A stretch of DNA of 64,000 nt from Eretmocerus hayati. Lineage: Eukaryota; Arthropoda; Insecta; Hymenoptera; Aphelinidae. Shown piece after piece: positions 1 through 10,572 of this stretch (position 1 is the stretch's first letter; every line of letters begins with the position of its first letter). The DNA lies in assembly GCA_029851415.1 (NCBI GenBank), contig CM056741.1, forward strand, positions 174,203,021 through 174,267,020, written 5' to 3'. Position numbers and translations under genes: made by a program. The notes below the pieces were generated by a model, which worked only from the letters and a program-made list of their open reading frames with translations, searched no databases and was not told the DNA's origin.

Positions 1-2760
1 CTACGGGGAATATAGAAGTGCCCGTTTGGAAGCCAGAGCAAAAAGGTCTGAATCTCGCCCGGAAAGTTGCCGTATTTATAGGCTTTTCTCTCAAGAGAAA
101 AGCGTGCAGGGAATCCCATGTAACTCGAATTGTTGTTTATAAGCTGAATAATGATTCTGGATTCTTGTAACTTGATGGCTGATGACTTTACAGTTTATTG
201 AGGTTTGCTGTTCCAAAACATGTGAGGTGTGAGCATTTGTTCCTGTACTTTCCGTATAACCGTGTGTATTGTATGCATTGAACGTACAAGGTCAGAAATG
301 AATTTCGGTTCTACTAAGATAAATTATTAATCCTTGACTCTGATTTTACTTGGCTAATGAGTTGAAGACATATTGGGGTTCGCCATATCAAATCGTCCTT
401 GTAGTCAACCTGTGTATATGTTTTTAGGTGGTTGTAATAGCATGAGCGCGGGGTTAGGTCTCAAGTGTAAACTGTCGTTCAACAATTAGGATATTATCAT
501 AAATGTGAGATTATTCTACTGCTGTGTTTCTTAAATGTTCCTTTCTATAGCACTCATTAAAGAATGAAATCTCAATCTTGATTCTATCTCAAGTTACGCT
601 GTGATGAGTATTGACCTACTCGCGTGGGAAATACGTTTATACTTGGCGCGCGATGTTCGAGACTCACACATGTTCAGGCTATGCACACGTACACGAGTCC
701 CGTGTACGTCACATCACTTGGCCTTATGGTACCAACGGGTAGAAATTTTTAAATCCGTACGCGAGTTGAATTATACATTATATCTTTGAAAAGGTTGAAA
801 AATACATGTCAGAACCTTCTAAAGTGGGATTTGGGTTTGGCGCATTTTCGGCCTCCAAATGTTCAAGTTTCAACGGAACTACTCATATAAATACAACGAT
901 GAGCGGAGGTTTTATGAAAATAACATACTATACACCTTATAATATTTCAGATATTTCAATGACTTAGCAAAAATCAATTTGGGAGTATCACATCAATCTA
1001 TACGATTAAGATCTGTACATATGGAGCCCATTCGAAGCAATTTAAAGAAGGACGTCTGTGGTTTTTTCCTAAAACGGGTTGTTTTGTTTGTTTTGGCACC
1101 GTATGAGAGATGACTAGCCACAGAAATTAATATGGCGATACCTGAAAACAGAAAATTCACATTAAAATTGAGAGAAGCAAGTTTGCATTCCGTTATCATG
1201 GTCCAGATAAAATTTGTAAGATAAAACTATCCCGAGGTAAAATTACGTAGAGAGGATGAAAAAGTTGAACTCGAGGCTCTGTCAGAGGTTTTAATCGAGT
1301 TGGTTGAATTCATCCTCTCATCGTGATGTGATTTCGCTCCAGGACCAAACTTGAGCTAACTCATTCTACTGCTTATCTATAACTCTAACTCGGACAAAAG
1401 TTGTAGATTATTTGCATGTAAGTGAGATATGATTTGTAGATAATGAGATGTCGTATGTTCATTCCTCGCATAGTCAGACAGGGTTTTAGATTGGATTGAA
1501 AGTTACGTATTACGGCGATGAGTGTAGCCAAAATAATCTTGGACTAGAAATAGAATAGATTGAAAATTTCTGTAATAATTGAAAAAATTTGGCCAAAGTT
1601 ATTCCAAAATATTAATTGTGGGTGATAGAAGACTAATAGATTAGCGAAAAATTGATTTTATTCGGGCTTTTGCAATAGACTCTAGACCACTGAGATATGA
1701 AAATTTTTGGAATGAGATCTTCAAAACCACCCGGAAACATCTTTCAGATTATTTGTTATCTCTCATTTTTGGAGCAGTTCTGCGAATTACAATAGAATCT
1801 ATAAAAATGAAAAGAAATTCTGTGTCACATTCACCATCGGTCGTTTTGAATTTTTCAACTCTAAACGTTGTCAAGCGAAGAAAATATGAAAAGTCCCAAC
1901 GGTGATGAATTTTTCATAAAAATGCCTAGAAGTTCTCTACATATATGATCATCTAGAAGTGAAGGATTTTGGAGCAAGTTTGTCAATTGATTTTACATAA
2001 TGAAGAAAACTTCTCAATATTTCTGATCCTGAATTCCATTTTTTTCGTTTAATTTACGTTAAAGTAAGATATTTCGCAATAAGGGATTTCCGCATTTTGA
2101 GTGACTCTTACAAAAAACGAAATCTAAGCTATTCGAATATTGAAGTTGAATCATTCTCCGAATACGACTGATTGGGGGGGGGGGGGGGGGAGGGATTCTT
2201 GGGAGTAAACTACTCTGTCAAGCTCAGTGAATAGAAAGGAGTCTTCTCAATATTACAAGAGAATCTCAATTCATTCCAATCATGCCGTAATGCGTCTGTA
2301 TCGGCGTGTTTCTTCAGGGATTTCAAATTTCATGGATCAAACTTTCCGTAACAGGCCAGATAACCTGAAAAATCGCACCCGAGATAGAAAAAAATCGATC
2401 TCTTTCCCGAACCCTCAAAATGTCTCATATCGCAGCAATCCAAGCGCAATGACAATCCTCGAGTAAATCACACACGATCAATCTCTTTTCAATCAACGAT
2501 CCGAGCAATACCTATTTTCAGACTCAATTTCAGTACCATCAAGATGAGAGCTCATTCCACCTGACACTCATTTTATAGACAATGTGTATAAATAGAAAAA
2601 GTATCTCTATATCATCTCGCTTACAAATTGATTCCATTCAAGTGCCAACTTATAATATCTGATAGTCTTTTATGAATATATATCCTGAATGTATAAAAAA
2701 AGTAGCTGGAACGAGAACGAGTGCAAAAATGGTATTGAGAGAAAGATTATCGGAAAACGA
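1..2760. other. 3' flank of the receptor gene, no gene recognised
   Basis: AT-rich sequence with no open frame that resembles a protein. It contains a run of 17 G at 2174-2190 and a weak imperfect hairpin at about 1251-1320 (GAGGATGAA against TTCATCCTC). Nothing else could be supported. Confidence 0.6.
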
Positions 2761-2766
2761 TTTATT
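2761..2766 (-). terminator. candidate poly(A) signal of the CCAP receptor gene
   Basis: Minus-strand AATAAA (plus strand TTTATT) lies about 160 nt downstream of the receptor stop codon. The hexamer and spacing are typical for animal 3' UTRs, but no transcript is available, so use of this site is inferred. Confidence 0.4.
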
Positions 2767-2928
2767 AGAGAATAGCCGAGTGTCTTTCGTCGAGCATCTC
2801 GTCATTAGTATATAGTGAATCTAGACTGCGAATAAGTCGACGTTGCGTCGTTAATGTGAAAAAAAAAAGATGAAGCGCAAAATAGAGAAGAAGATGTCTT
2901 TATCAAGGTAAGAATCACTTACCCTGTA

Positions 2929-3139
2929 CTAAACGATCGAGACCATGACGTGCTTGTTTTTGGAGGAGGTGTTTAACGCTGTAATGGGCGCACTCCGCTT
3001 CGACGACTGAGCCGTTAGCGAGGTCGTCACTGTACCAACTCGGGTACTGCTACTTGATACGCCACCGGTAGTCATTCCAAAACAAGGCTGCCCGTTTTTT
3101 GGGCATAGGTTCGTTAACCATGTTGACGCATGTAGATTT
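2929..3139 (-). CDS. CCAPR: CCAP receptor last exon: C-terminal tail and stop
   Basis: 211 nt. The first base completes Arg289 at the end of helix 8, then 69 residues and a TAG stop. Acceptor TTTATTGCAG. The tail contains a TNLCPKNGQPC segment with possible palmitoylation Cys residues. It continues with a Ser/Thr-rich stretch (SSSSTRVGTVTTSL) typical of kinase and arrestin sites in this family. An upstream in-frame extension to 3273 is intron read-through and was not used. The phase match to the TM7 exon over 24 kb, together with the family-like STR..TVTTS run, is the evidence for joining them. Confidence 0.85.
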
Positions 3140-3602
3140 CTGCAATAAATAATTTTAATTTCATATTCTGCATTTGGATCGTTCCTAAGAGATATTTGAA
3201 TTTTAATAGAATTCCGTGGGATTTTCGGTAATGTCGTATCTACATTCAAATCTTCGTAGAAACACCGTGACATCTTCTTCCAAAGTTATTGACGTCCCTT
3301 AAGAGCAAAAACGTGAAATACAGGAAAAATGCTATTTCTGAACCATTCATTGCTTGGAAATCTGAAAACTTATATGTCGATTGAAGATGTGTTCGTTCAG
3401 AAAAAATAGACACTCGAGTGATTCTTGGTCGTATACTGTTTTCCACGTTTTGTGTCATCCTCCTCAGTTTGGGAACATGCGTTTTCATCCCTTTGGCCCA
3501 AAACCGATGTCTGCGTAGGTGATTTGGGCCCGCGGAATGGAATAGTATATTATGCACCGATGCGAGGTGAGGTTGTTTAGGGGCACGGAAATCAATTTTC
3601 CG

Positions 3603-3871
3603 TGAGGGTGATGACAGACAAGCCGCTACGACATGAATCTCACGACACGACGCGACGTGACACAGCCCGCCACGGCACTAAATCTATTCCTGCAAACTCA
3701 ACCATCGATGGATTTGACTCATTTTTATAAATCATGACTGGTAATGTGAAAATAAATCAAATACATCGATGGTCGGGTTCACAAGAATGGATTGGGTGCC
3801 GTGTCGGGTGGTGTCGCGTCGCGTCGTGTCGTGAGATTCGTGTCGTAACGGGTTGTCTGTCATCACCCTGA
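3603..3871. mobile_element. Foldback MITE, about 110-bp arms
   Basis: The left arm (3603-3716) and right arm (about 3757-3871) are inverted copies with roughly 85 percent identity by eye. Both contain GGGTGATGACAGACAA, then ATCTCACGACACGACGCGAC, then CCATCGATG. The loop is short. No target duplication is obvious, so the exact ends are approximate. No coding capacity. Confidence 0.8.
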
Positions 3872-4441
3872 CCCAAAACGGCCCGACGAGCGATGTGTAT
3901 ATGAGTATTATCGCGATAACTTACCCGGAACGTGTGTCGGTCTTTCATTTCCACGAGCAAGTTCCGAATCACTCTATTCCAATTTTCCTACACGTATTAT
4001 ATTGAAAAACCCTTGGAACTTTTGTTACAGATCGATCCGTCCACTCATCTTTTTGAACGCTTTTTTTGCACTTCGACGAGCGCTAGTTCGTCACAGCCAG
4101 ACTAGTGATCCTTTTCATATAGGGGAACTAAATTTCTGTCGAATCATGTATCACAATTTTTCGTTAGCTCCTCCCACGAGATATACGTCGTTCGCTCGTA
4201 CGCGTTGGGGCCAAACAATATTGGTAAAACGAGTGTGTAAAGTAAACGCAAGTGTGTGGTTCAATGTTTTGTGCTTGTTTCCCGATGTACTTTTTTCCTC
4301 AGCGTATAAGTTGCCTAATATTCTACCTTTATCGTGAATGACATGATTCATGGCCAGTGTGTGATCGTAAACATTTTCACGAATTGTAACGTGAGAGGGA
4401 AAGGGACGGCTAACTTTGGTGTCTCTCTCTCACACATTGAC

Positions 4442-4614
4442 TAGGGTCCCTAGAAGGGGTCGAGATAAATGGTCCGCCATACTTTGCCCAGCCCGTGTTA
4501 TTTACTATACCTATATTTTGACTCCGTCGATATAGGTATAGTAAATAACACGGGACTTGGGCAAAACATGGCGGACTGAAAACACCGTGTCTCGACCCCC
4601 TTCTAGGGACCCTA
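4442..4614. mobile_element. hAT-type MITE with 8-bp target duplication
   Basis: 173 bp, almost a perfect inverted repeat, beginning TAGGGTCCCTAGAAGG and ending with its exact complement. It is flanked by ACATTGAC on both sides (4434-4441 and 4615-4622). An 8-bp duplication with a TAGGG-like terminus is the hAT superfamily signature. The centre contains the paired CGTGTTATTTACTATACC arms. Non-coding. Confidence 0.9.
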
Positions 4615-5241
4615 ACATTGACAAGGTGCTAGCGCCATCTGCTTTTGGAAGATCGTATTTTGTCGAGGAAGTATGTTTACGGATGCATAGGAAATACGTC
4701 ATTAATCAAAGAGCGCGAGTATTTGAATCCCATGCAGACACGCGAGCGCGGCCGTGGGCTTCATTGCCGATGAAACAACTGGGAGCACGCATGCATCAAC
4801 AAAATTTTTTTCATTTTTGTGGTTCATGGCCCGAAAAACAAAGTTGCAATTCGGTTTTTTCTTACAAGTTCGATGAGTACTTTCTTTCAATCATTCAAAA
4901 TCAGTACGTCTCACGGCGGAATCGGAGTACTTACTCAACCATTCTTCATTTTTACCATCAAAATATATCATATAGTTAACATTCACCATAATACTTTCGA
5001 AACATAGTTAACTATTTGATGTGGCTAGTTATATCTTGCATAGTTAGTGTTTTTGTTCGTTGTTAAGTCAATAAAAGCGTTTTTTAAAAGTTTACTTTTA
5101 CCAATTTTTTTGTTTTCAAAGATTAAGGGTCGAAATGTCAGCTCCGTGCACGATTCTCATTTGTCAAAGGGATAGTCTTGTGCTTGCAGACTTGCTGTAG
5201 CGAGGCAAATAATTATGCTCGCATTTTTCCATCAAAGTATG

Positions 5242-5520
5242 TGTTGAATTTTACATTTGAGTAATTAGAAATTCCTATACATATAGTCATTGACCCTCTC
5301 TCTCATTATATGAATGCTCGGGCGAGGCTAGGTTTTTCGTCCCTCGTCCGGAGCTACCCCGCTACGCAACAATCAGCCAGTCTGGCTGAGGCAGCCGTGC
5401 TGCATGTATTGTAAACCCAAGAGGGCTTCTATTGAAGTTTAGTCGTTATAACTCAATAGAGCCTCAAGTTATTTCACAACCTCACACCGCTTATTTAAAG
5501 TTCATGCAATTACGTCAACA
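5242..5520 (+). repeat. Copia 5' LTR
   Basis: Begins TGTTGAATTTTACATT and ends ATTACGTCAACA. It matches the 3' LTR along its full length with about 15 substitutions and no indel that changes the length. It should carry the element's promoter; no core promoter motif was confirmed. Confidence 0.97.
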
Positions 5521-5536
5521 AGGGTTATGGCCCCAG
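5521..5536 (+). other. Copia primer-binding site, initiator-tRNA type
   Basis: Immediately after the 5' LTR the sequence reads AGGGTTATGGCCCCAG. This is close to the primer-binding site of Drosophila copia, which pairs with an internal half of initiator Met tRNA rather than the 3' end (family knowledge). Confidence 0.65.
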
Positions 5537-5694
5537 AACGTGTGATACAAGTGATTAGCTAAAAAAATAAAGTTCAAGTGGGGTAGTATTGAGGTTAGTG
5601 TGAGTGCGCGTTTGCCGGTGCACGTGTTGTTGGGTAAAAGCAGCATTTGGACCATAGAAAAATATCTGTTGTAACGTTTTTCGAATCAGCAAAA

Positions 5695-6462
5695 ATGAGT
5701 GGATCTCATCATGGATTGCCGATGCTCGAGAAGCTCAAAGGAAGAGCTAACTATCACAATTGGGCGACAGCTATGCAAGCCTATTTGGAGTCTGAAGATT
5801 TGTGGGACACAATTGAAGGGACCGCAGCCGAGCCGTTATCTACAAGTGCCAGCAAAATTCGAAAAGCAAAGGCAAGAATCACACTTGCAGTTGATCCAGC
5901 AATATATCATCACATACGAAGTGACACTACAGCCAAGCAGGTATGGGAAAAACTTGCAAAAGTCTACGATGATCAAGGTCTCGATCGAAAGGTACTACTT
6001 CTTACAAGTTTCTTACAAATGAAGTTGGAAAATGGTTCTTCAATGGAAGAATATGCTAATCAAGTAATGAGCACTGCTCAAAAATTGAATAATGTTAGAT
6101 ATAAGCTGGATGATGAAATAATTGGCGGATCACTTTTGGCGGGCTTGACCGCTGAGTATAAACCGATGATATTGGGCATCACAGGCTCAAACGTAGCAAT
6201 AACATCGGATTACGTAAAGACGAAATTGCTAGTAGACATTGAAGGTCATCACAGCAATGCTGAGCAAGGAGCTCAAGGATTCTTCGCGCCAAGGCAGAGG
6301 CAATCGGGTCCCCAAAACCACAACAACAACAGCAACAGCAGAGGTAATTCGAGAAGCAAAGTCAAGTGCCATAATTGTAATAAGAGAGGACATTATGCTC
6401 GAAATTGTTGGAGCAGACCAGCCTCCCAAAATAATAATGGACCATCAGGCAATGCCAAGTAA
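5695..6462 (+). pseudogene. gag: Copia gag (capsid and zinc knuckle)
   Basis: 255 codons from ATG 5695 to TAA 6460. An upstream extension of the frame to 5647 has no ATG, so 5695 was chosen. The N-terminal part (LKGRANYHNWATAMQAYL) is the typical capsid start of Copia gag. Residues about 225-238 form a CX2CX4HX4C zinc knuckle (CHNCNKRGHYARNC) that binds RNA in the virus-like particle. The stop is in the same frame as the protease that follows; in copia relatives gag and pol are usually one frame, so the stop may be a nonsense mutation. This is the best-preserved frame of the element. Confidence 0.9.
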
Positions 6463-6540
6463 TCAGCGAAGGCGTGGTCTGCAGGAGCAGGCGAGGCCGA
6501 AATGAAGTCGGACGATGATATTGGTCCTACGGTACTGTAA

Positions 6541-8200
6541 GCTTTTTCTGCATCAACAGGTGCGACAAAAGGTGACTCTTGGTATCTTGACTCATGTGCG
6601 TCTGCACATATGTGTAACGACAAGTCAAAGATGATTAATTTGAGACCTGCACAAGTTGAATCAGTAATGACAGCTGATAGAGGATCACTCAAGGTAGAAG
6701 CCAGAGGTGAGGTGATTCTAAAGGTTAAAAATGTTCCAGGCAATGATCCACAAATTTGTTTGAAAGAGTTATTGTACATACCTAAACTTGCATCCAATCT
6801 AGTCTCTGTAGGAGCTATTGATAAAAATGGATGTGGTATGAATTATAGTGATGGAAGATGTAGGATATTTGATCCGCACAAGAATTTAGTTGGCACAGGT
6901 GTTCGGGCAAGCAATGATGTCTACAAACTTGAAGCGACAAGTGTATTGCAGGCCAAAGTTGTAAAACCACAAGCTTTCCATGTACAGCAATTAAATGTAC
7001 AGCCAAGAAGTATTGATCTATGGCACAACAGGATGGGACACCTTAGTACAGAATACTTATGACTATTGGAGAAGAGTGCAGCTACAGGTTTGAAGTTTTC
7101 CAGTGCCAAGTTAAGTCCTAGTCAAGACTGTGCCCTTGGAAAAACAGGAATGAAACCGTTCCAGGCTAATCCTCAAAGAACCAGCTGTAAGTTGCAATTA
7201 GTACATACAGATTCATGTCAGATTGATCTACCATCGCTGAGTGGTGCCAAGTATTTTCTGACACTCATCGATGACCATTCGAGGTACACATTTGTATATT
7301 CCTTGAAGTCTAAGGATGAAGTCTCAGGTATTATACAACATTTTATTACATATGTTGAGAGACAAACAGGTATCAAATTGAAGATTCTGAAAAGTGATAA
7401 TGGACTAGAATATTGTAACAAAAAACTTTCAGAAATCTTGGCGAAAGCAGGTATCAAACATGAGACTATCCCATATACCCCTCAGCAAAATGGCAGAGCT
7501 GAAAGGGTAAACAGGACGTTGCTTGATAAGGCAAGATGTATGATTGTGGCTGGAAAGATGGACAAAAAAATTTTGGGCAGAGGCGGTTGCAACTGCATCT
7601 TATTTGGCTAACCGCTCACCAAAAAGAGTTCTTGATGGCAAAACCCCATATGAATTGTGGATAGGCCATAAACCAAATCTTGCACATTTAAGAATATTTG
7701 GATCCAAAGGTCTCGCTTACATTCCCAAGCAGTTCAGAGGTAAGCTTGACCCTACTACTTAAGAATGTAAAATGTTGGGATATTGCACAGACCAAAAAGG
7801 ATATCGTCTATGGGATGTCCAAAGCCAAAAGGTAATCAGCGTAAGAGACTGTAGATTTTTTGAAGAAGAAGCAGTAGCAGTACAAGACAGTTTTTTCACT
7901 CTACCAATGAGTAGTTATCAAGATTTGTCTCAAGAAGATGATTCAAGTGATGCACAGAGCAGAAATGATCCAGTTCAAGAACCAGATGAATCAGCTATTA
8001 ATGATAGTTTTATTCTCCAAATGGATATTAGTCAATCTCAAGTTGATCAACAAATTCAGCATGAAGATGATTCAGATTATATAGTAGATGATCCAGATGA
8101 TGAAGTAGTAGAAGGAGAAACAGTATTTCCTAGAAGATTTTCAAGAGCGAAAAAGAGAAATAGAGATTTAGATGATTATGTATTGTATCTAACTTTGACA
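6541..8200 (+). pseudogene. pol: Copia pol: protease and integrase, broken
   Basis: The protease region has WYLDSCASAHM near 6585, where the usual DSGA active-site Gly is Cys. The gag-pre-integrase motif LWHNRMGHLS is followed by a zinc-finger remnant in which the first of the paired Cys residues reads as Ser. The integrase core keeps the Asp of LVHTDS, the Asp of KSDNGLEY and the Glu of TPQQNGRAERVN. Breaks are stops at 6538-6540 and 7060-7062, a frameshift in an A run near 7570 and a stop at 7760-7762. From 7772 the frame continues through the acidic, poorly conserved C-terminal linker toward RT. Confidence 0.92.
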
Positions 8201-9228
8201 GATACTCGTGAACCAAAAACACACAAAGAAGCTGCTAGTACTCCAAACAGTTTACAGTGGTTGCAAGCAGCTCAATCAGAAATGGATGCTCTCATCAAAA
8301 ACAAGGTATACACTCTTTGTAAACTTCCTCCAGGTAAAAAACAAATTGGGTGTCGATGGGTTTTGACACCTAAGATTGATAGTAATGGTGAGGTAAGATA
8401 TAAGGCGAGACTCGTTGCAAAAGGTTATTCACAGGAATATGGAATAAATTATGATGAATGTTATTCTCCAGTTGTAAGGTATACCAGTCTTCGTATACTT
8501 TTTGCAGTTGCTGCTCGCTATAATCTTGAAATTTTTGAATATAGATATTGATACAGCTTTCCTTCACGGTGAGCTCAAAGAAGAAGTTAATATGACACAA
8601 CCAGAAGGTTTTGAAGTTGAAAGTCAAGAAGACTTAGTATGTTTGTTGCACAAAGCTTTGTATGGCTTAAAACAAGGCAGCAAAGCTTGGAATGAAAAAC
8701 TTAATGAATTTCTTCTCAATTCAAGTTTCAAAAGGTGTACTAATGATCTATGTGTTTATTACATTTATCTCAGCGAGGGAACCATGTATATAGCCATATT
8801 TGTTGATGATATGATGATTTTCACAACTCATAAGAAGATATATCTCGATTTCAAGAATAGGATCATGAAATGCTCTCCAATTAAGGATCTAGGTGAACTC
8901 AAAAGAGTATTGGGAATCAATATCACTAGAGACCGAGCAAAAGGTCTGATAAAGTTGGATCAATCGCATTATATTGATTCAGTACTTCAACACTTTGGAA
9001 TGTCAGAAGCAAAAGCTACAAGCACACGATTAGAAGTTGGTCAAAGCTTAGATGATAGTGTTTCTCCAGTTTCTTCCAAAGAACTTGAAAGGTTGAAAAA
9101 GATTCCATACCAGAGTGCAGTTGGAGCACTCCTGTTCCTTTGACAATATACAAGACCAGATTTGTCTTATTCTGTAAGTACTGTGAGTAAGTTCAACAAG
9201 AATTATAATGAACACCACTGGAAAGCGG
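8201..9228 (+). pseudogene. pol: Copia pol: reverse transcriptase, broken
   Basis: The RT_Ty1-type domain starts near LQAAQSEMDALIKNKVY. It continues with KARLVAKGYSQEYGINY, then the first catalytic Asp region (IDIDTAFLHGEL) and ALYGLKQGSKAW. The catalytic FVDDMM box is near 8800, followed by LGINITRDRAKGLIKLDQ. A frameshift near 8540 separates the first quarter from the rest, and a TGA at 9141-9143 interrupts the segment before the conserved YTRPDLSYSVS. The catalytic residues survive, but the frame does not. Confidence 0.95.
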
Positions 9229-9237
9229 TGAAACTTG

Positions 9238-9369
9238 AGGTTTATTCGATTACGCCGGCCACGCCGGCGTGGCCCATCGGACCTCTCTCTCTTTCTCGCG
9301 ATGTTGAAAGAGAGGTCCAATGGGCCACGCCGGCGTGGCCTGGCGTGGCCACCGTAATCGAATAAACCT
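9238..9369. mobile_element. Palindrome-cassette MITE, copy A (inside Copia)
   Basis: 132 bp with 17-bp perfect terminal inverted repeats AGGTTTATTCGATTACG. Two bases inside the left end is the 18-bp perfect palindrome GGCCACGCCGGCGTGGCC (257-274 of this kilobase). The same palindrome recurs at 9323-9340, followed by T and one more half (GGCGTGGCC). The centre reads CGGACCTCTCTC..GAAAGAGAGGTCC. It separates the RT/RNase H linker from MRYLKGT, so it arrived after the Copia. Copy B is at 36374-36500. Confidence 0.9.
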
Positions 9370-9371
9370 AT

Positions 9372-9905
9372 ATAATGAGGTACCTCAAAGGTACCAGAGA
9401 TCTTAAAGTTGTGTTTTCGCAGCAGTCAAATTTCCAAATAGAAGGTTTTTGTGATGGTAGCTATGCTTCAGAGAAGGAAGATAGAAGATCAGTTACAGGT
9501 TATATTTTCCTAATGCAAAGGGGTGCAGTTAGTTGGAATTGCAAAAGACAGAAAACTATTGCCCAGTCAACTACTGAGGCTGAATATCAGTCTCTATTAG
9601 CAGCTACGCAGGAGCTAATTTGGCTTTGAGGACTGACTATTGAGCTCAAGTTTCAAGAATCAAAGGCTCATAGCATATGTTGTGACAGTATGGGGGCAAT
9701 TGAATTGGGCAAGAATGCTAAATTTAGCCCTCGCACCAAACATGTGGATGTACAACACCATTTCATCAAGGAAAGGATTGAAATGGGTCAAGTAGTTGTG
9801 TACCATCTAGCCAGCGAAAGAATGCTTGCTGACTCGTTGACTAAATCAGTAGCATATGCAAAGCTGAGAGTGTTTTTACATGAAGCAGGACTCAGGAACG
9901 TGTGA
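9372..9905 (+). pseudogene. pol: Copia pol: RNase H, broken
   Basis: Begins at the conserved MRYLKGTRDLK directly after the inserted MITE. Acidic residues of RNase H are visible in FCDGSYASEK, STTEAEYQSL, CCDSMGAIEL and KHVDVQHHFIKE. It ends ADSLTKSVAYAKLRVF, the usual Copia C-terminus. A TGA at 9627-9629 breaks the frame after LIWL. Confidence 0.93.
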
Positions 9906-10280
9906 ATATGATTTGTGAAAGACATTGTTCAAGTGAACTCATGAACTCAAGTGAATCTCTATTTTTGATGATTGTGAATATTCAAAATCTATTTTTATTT
10001 TTGCTACATTATGTTCATATTGTGATTTTTTGTTATAAAATGGGAATTGACTCTATTCAATGATGAGAGCATAATGCTTATAAGAATATTTGCATTTACT
10101 TAGATTTTTGAATTGTATTCATTATCTTTTCTGAGAGAGAGAATTATTTTGCTTTTGATCTATTTGCGCGAAGCTTCTCTCTAAGTTGTTTTGTAATAAG
10201 GGGAAAATGAGAGAAAGCTCTGTTTTGTATTCAGTCGAATTTCAAACTTTATTTTCCATTTTGATGTATTTCAAATTACC

Positions 10281-10293
10281 AAATGAGGGAGTG
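10281..10293 (+). other. Copia polypurine tract
   Basis: The purine-rich AAATGAGGGAGTG directly abuts the 3' LTR, the expected plus-strand primer position. Confidence 0.6.
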
Positions 10294-10572
10294 TGTTGAA
10301 TTTTACATTTCAGTAATTAGAAATTCCTATACATATAGTCATTGACCCTCTCTCTCATTATATGACAGTTCAGGTGAGGCTAGGTTTTTCGTCCCTTGTC
10401 CGGAGCTATCGCGCTACGCGACAATTAGCCAGTCTGGCTGAGGCAGCCGTGCTGCATGTATTGTAAACCCAAGAGGGCTTCTATTAAAATTTAGTCGTTA
10501 TAACTTCATAGAGCCTCAAGTTATTTCACAACCTCACACCGCTTATTTAAAGTTCATGCAATTACGTCAACA
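10294..10572 (+). repeat. Copia 3' LTR
   Basis: 279 bp, TGTTGAATTTTACATT to ATTACGTCAACA, followed by the target duplication GTATG. See the 5' LTR for the comparison. Confidence 0.97.

Larger units (their letters stand above)
5242..10572 (+). mobile_element. Copia-type LTR retrotransposon, complete but inactivated
   Basis: 5,331 bp with 279-bp LTRs (TG..CA), flanked by a 5-bp GTATG target duplication at 5237-5241 and 10573-10577. Domain order gag, protease, integrase, RT, RNase H identifies the Copia superfamily. The coding region has in-frame stops at 6460, 6538, 7060, 7760, 9141 and 9627. It also has frameshifts near 7570 and 8540, and a MITE inserted at 9238-9369. The two LTRs differ at 15 positions of 279 by my count (about 5 percent), so the insertion is old. 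It lies in antisense orientation in the 24-kb receptor intron. Confidence 0.97.

Noticed and set aside
2174..2190. Homopolymer G/C runs (also about 29966-29979, 33357-33367, 56030-56041 and 61923-61933)
   Set aside because: Simple homopolymers, prone to assembly error; no structure around them suggests a function.
3140..3273. In-frame extension of the last exon upstream with an ATG
   Set aside because: The conserved tail starts exactly after the TTATTGCAG acceptor and the phase matches the TM7 exon, so the extension is intron.
3246..3557. Open frame on the minus strand next to the last receptor exon
   Set aside because: It is in a different frame from the exon, has no known motif and lies in the intron. 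The receptor reading through the acceptor at 3139 explains the region.
4557..4979. 140-codon frame on the plus strand
   Set aside because: It starts inside the hAT MITE arm, has no domain and overlaps mirror frames on the other strand.
6393..6797. 134-codon minus-strand frame inside the Copia
   Set aside because: Antisense shadow of gag/pol; the plus-strand frames carry all the conserved motifs.
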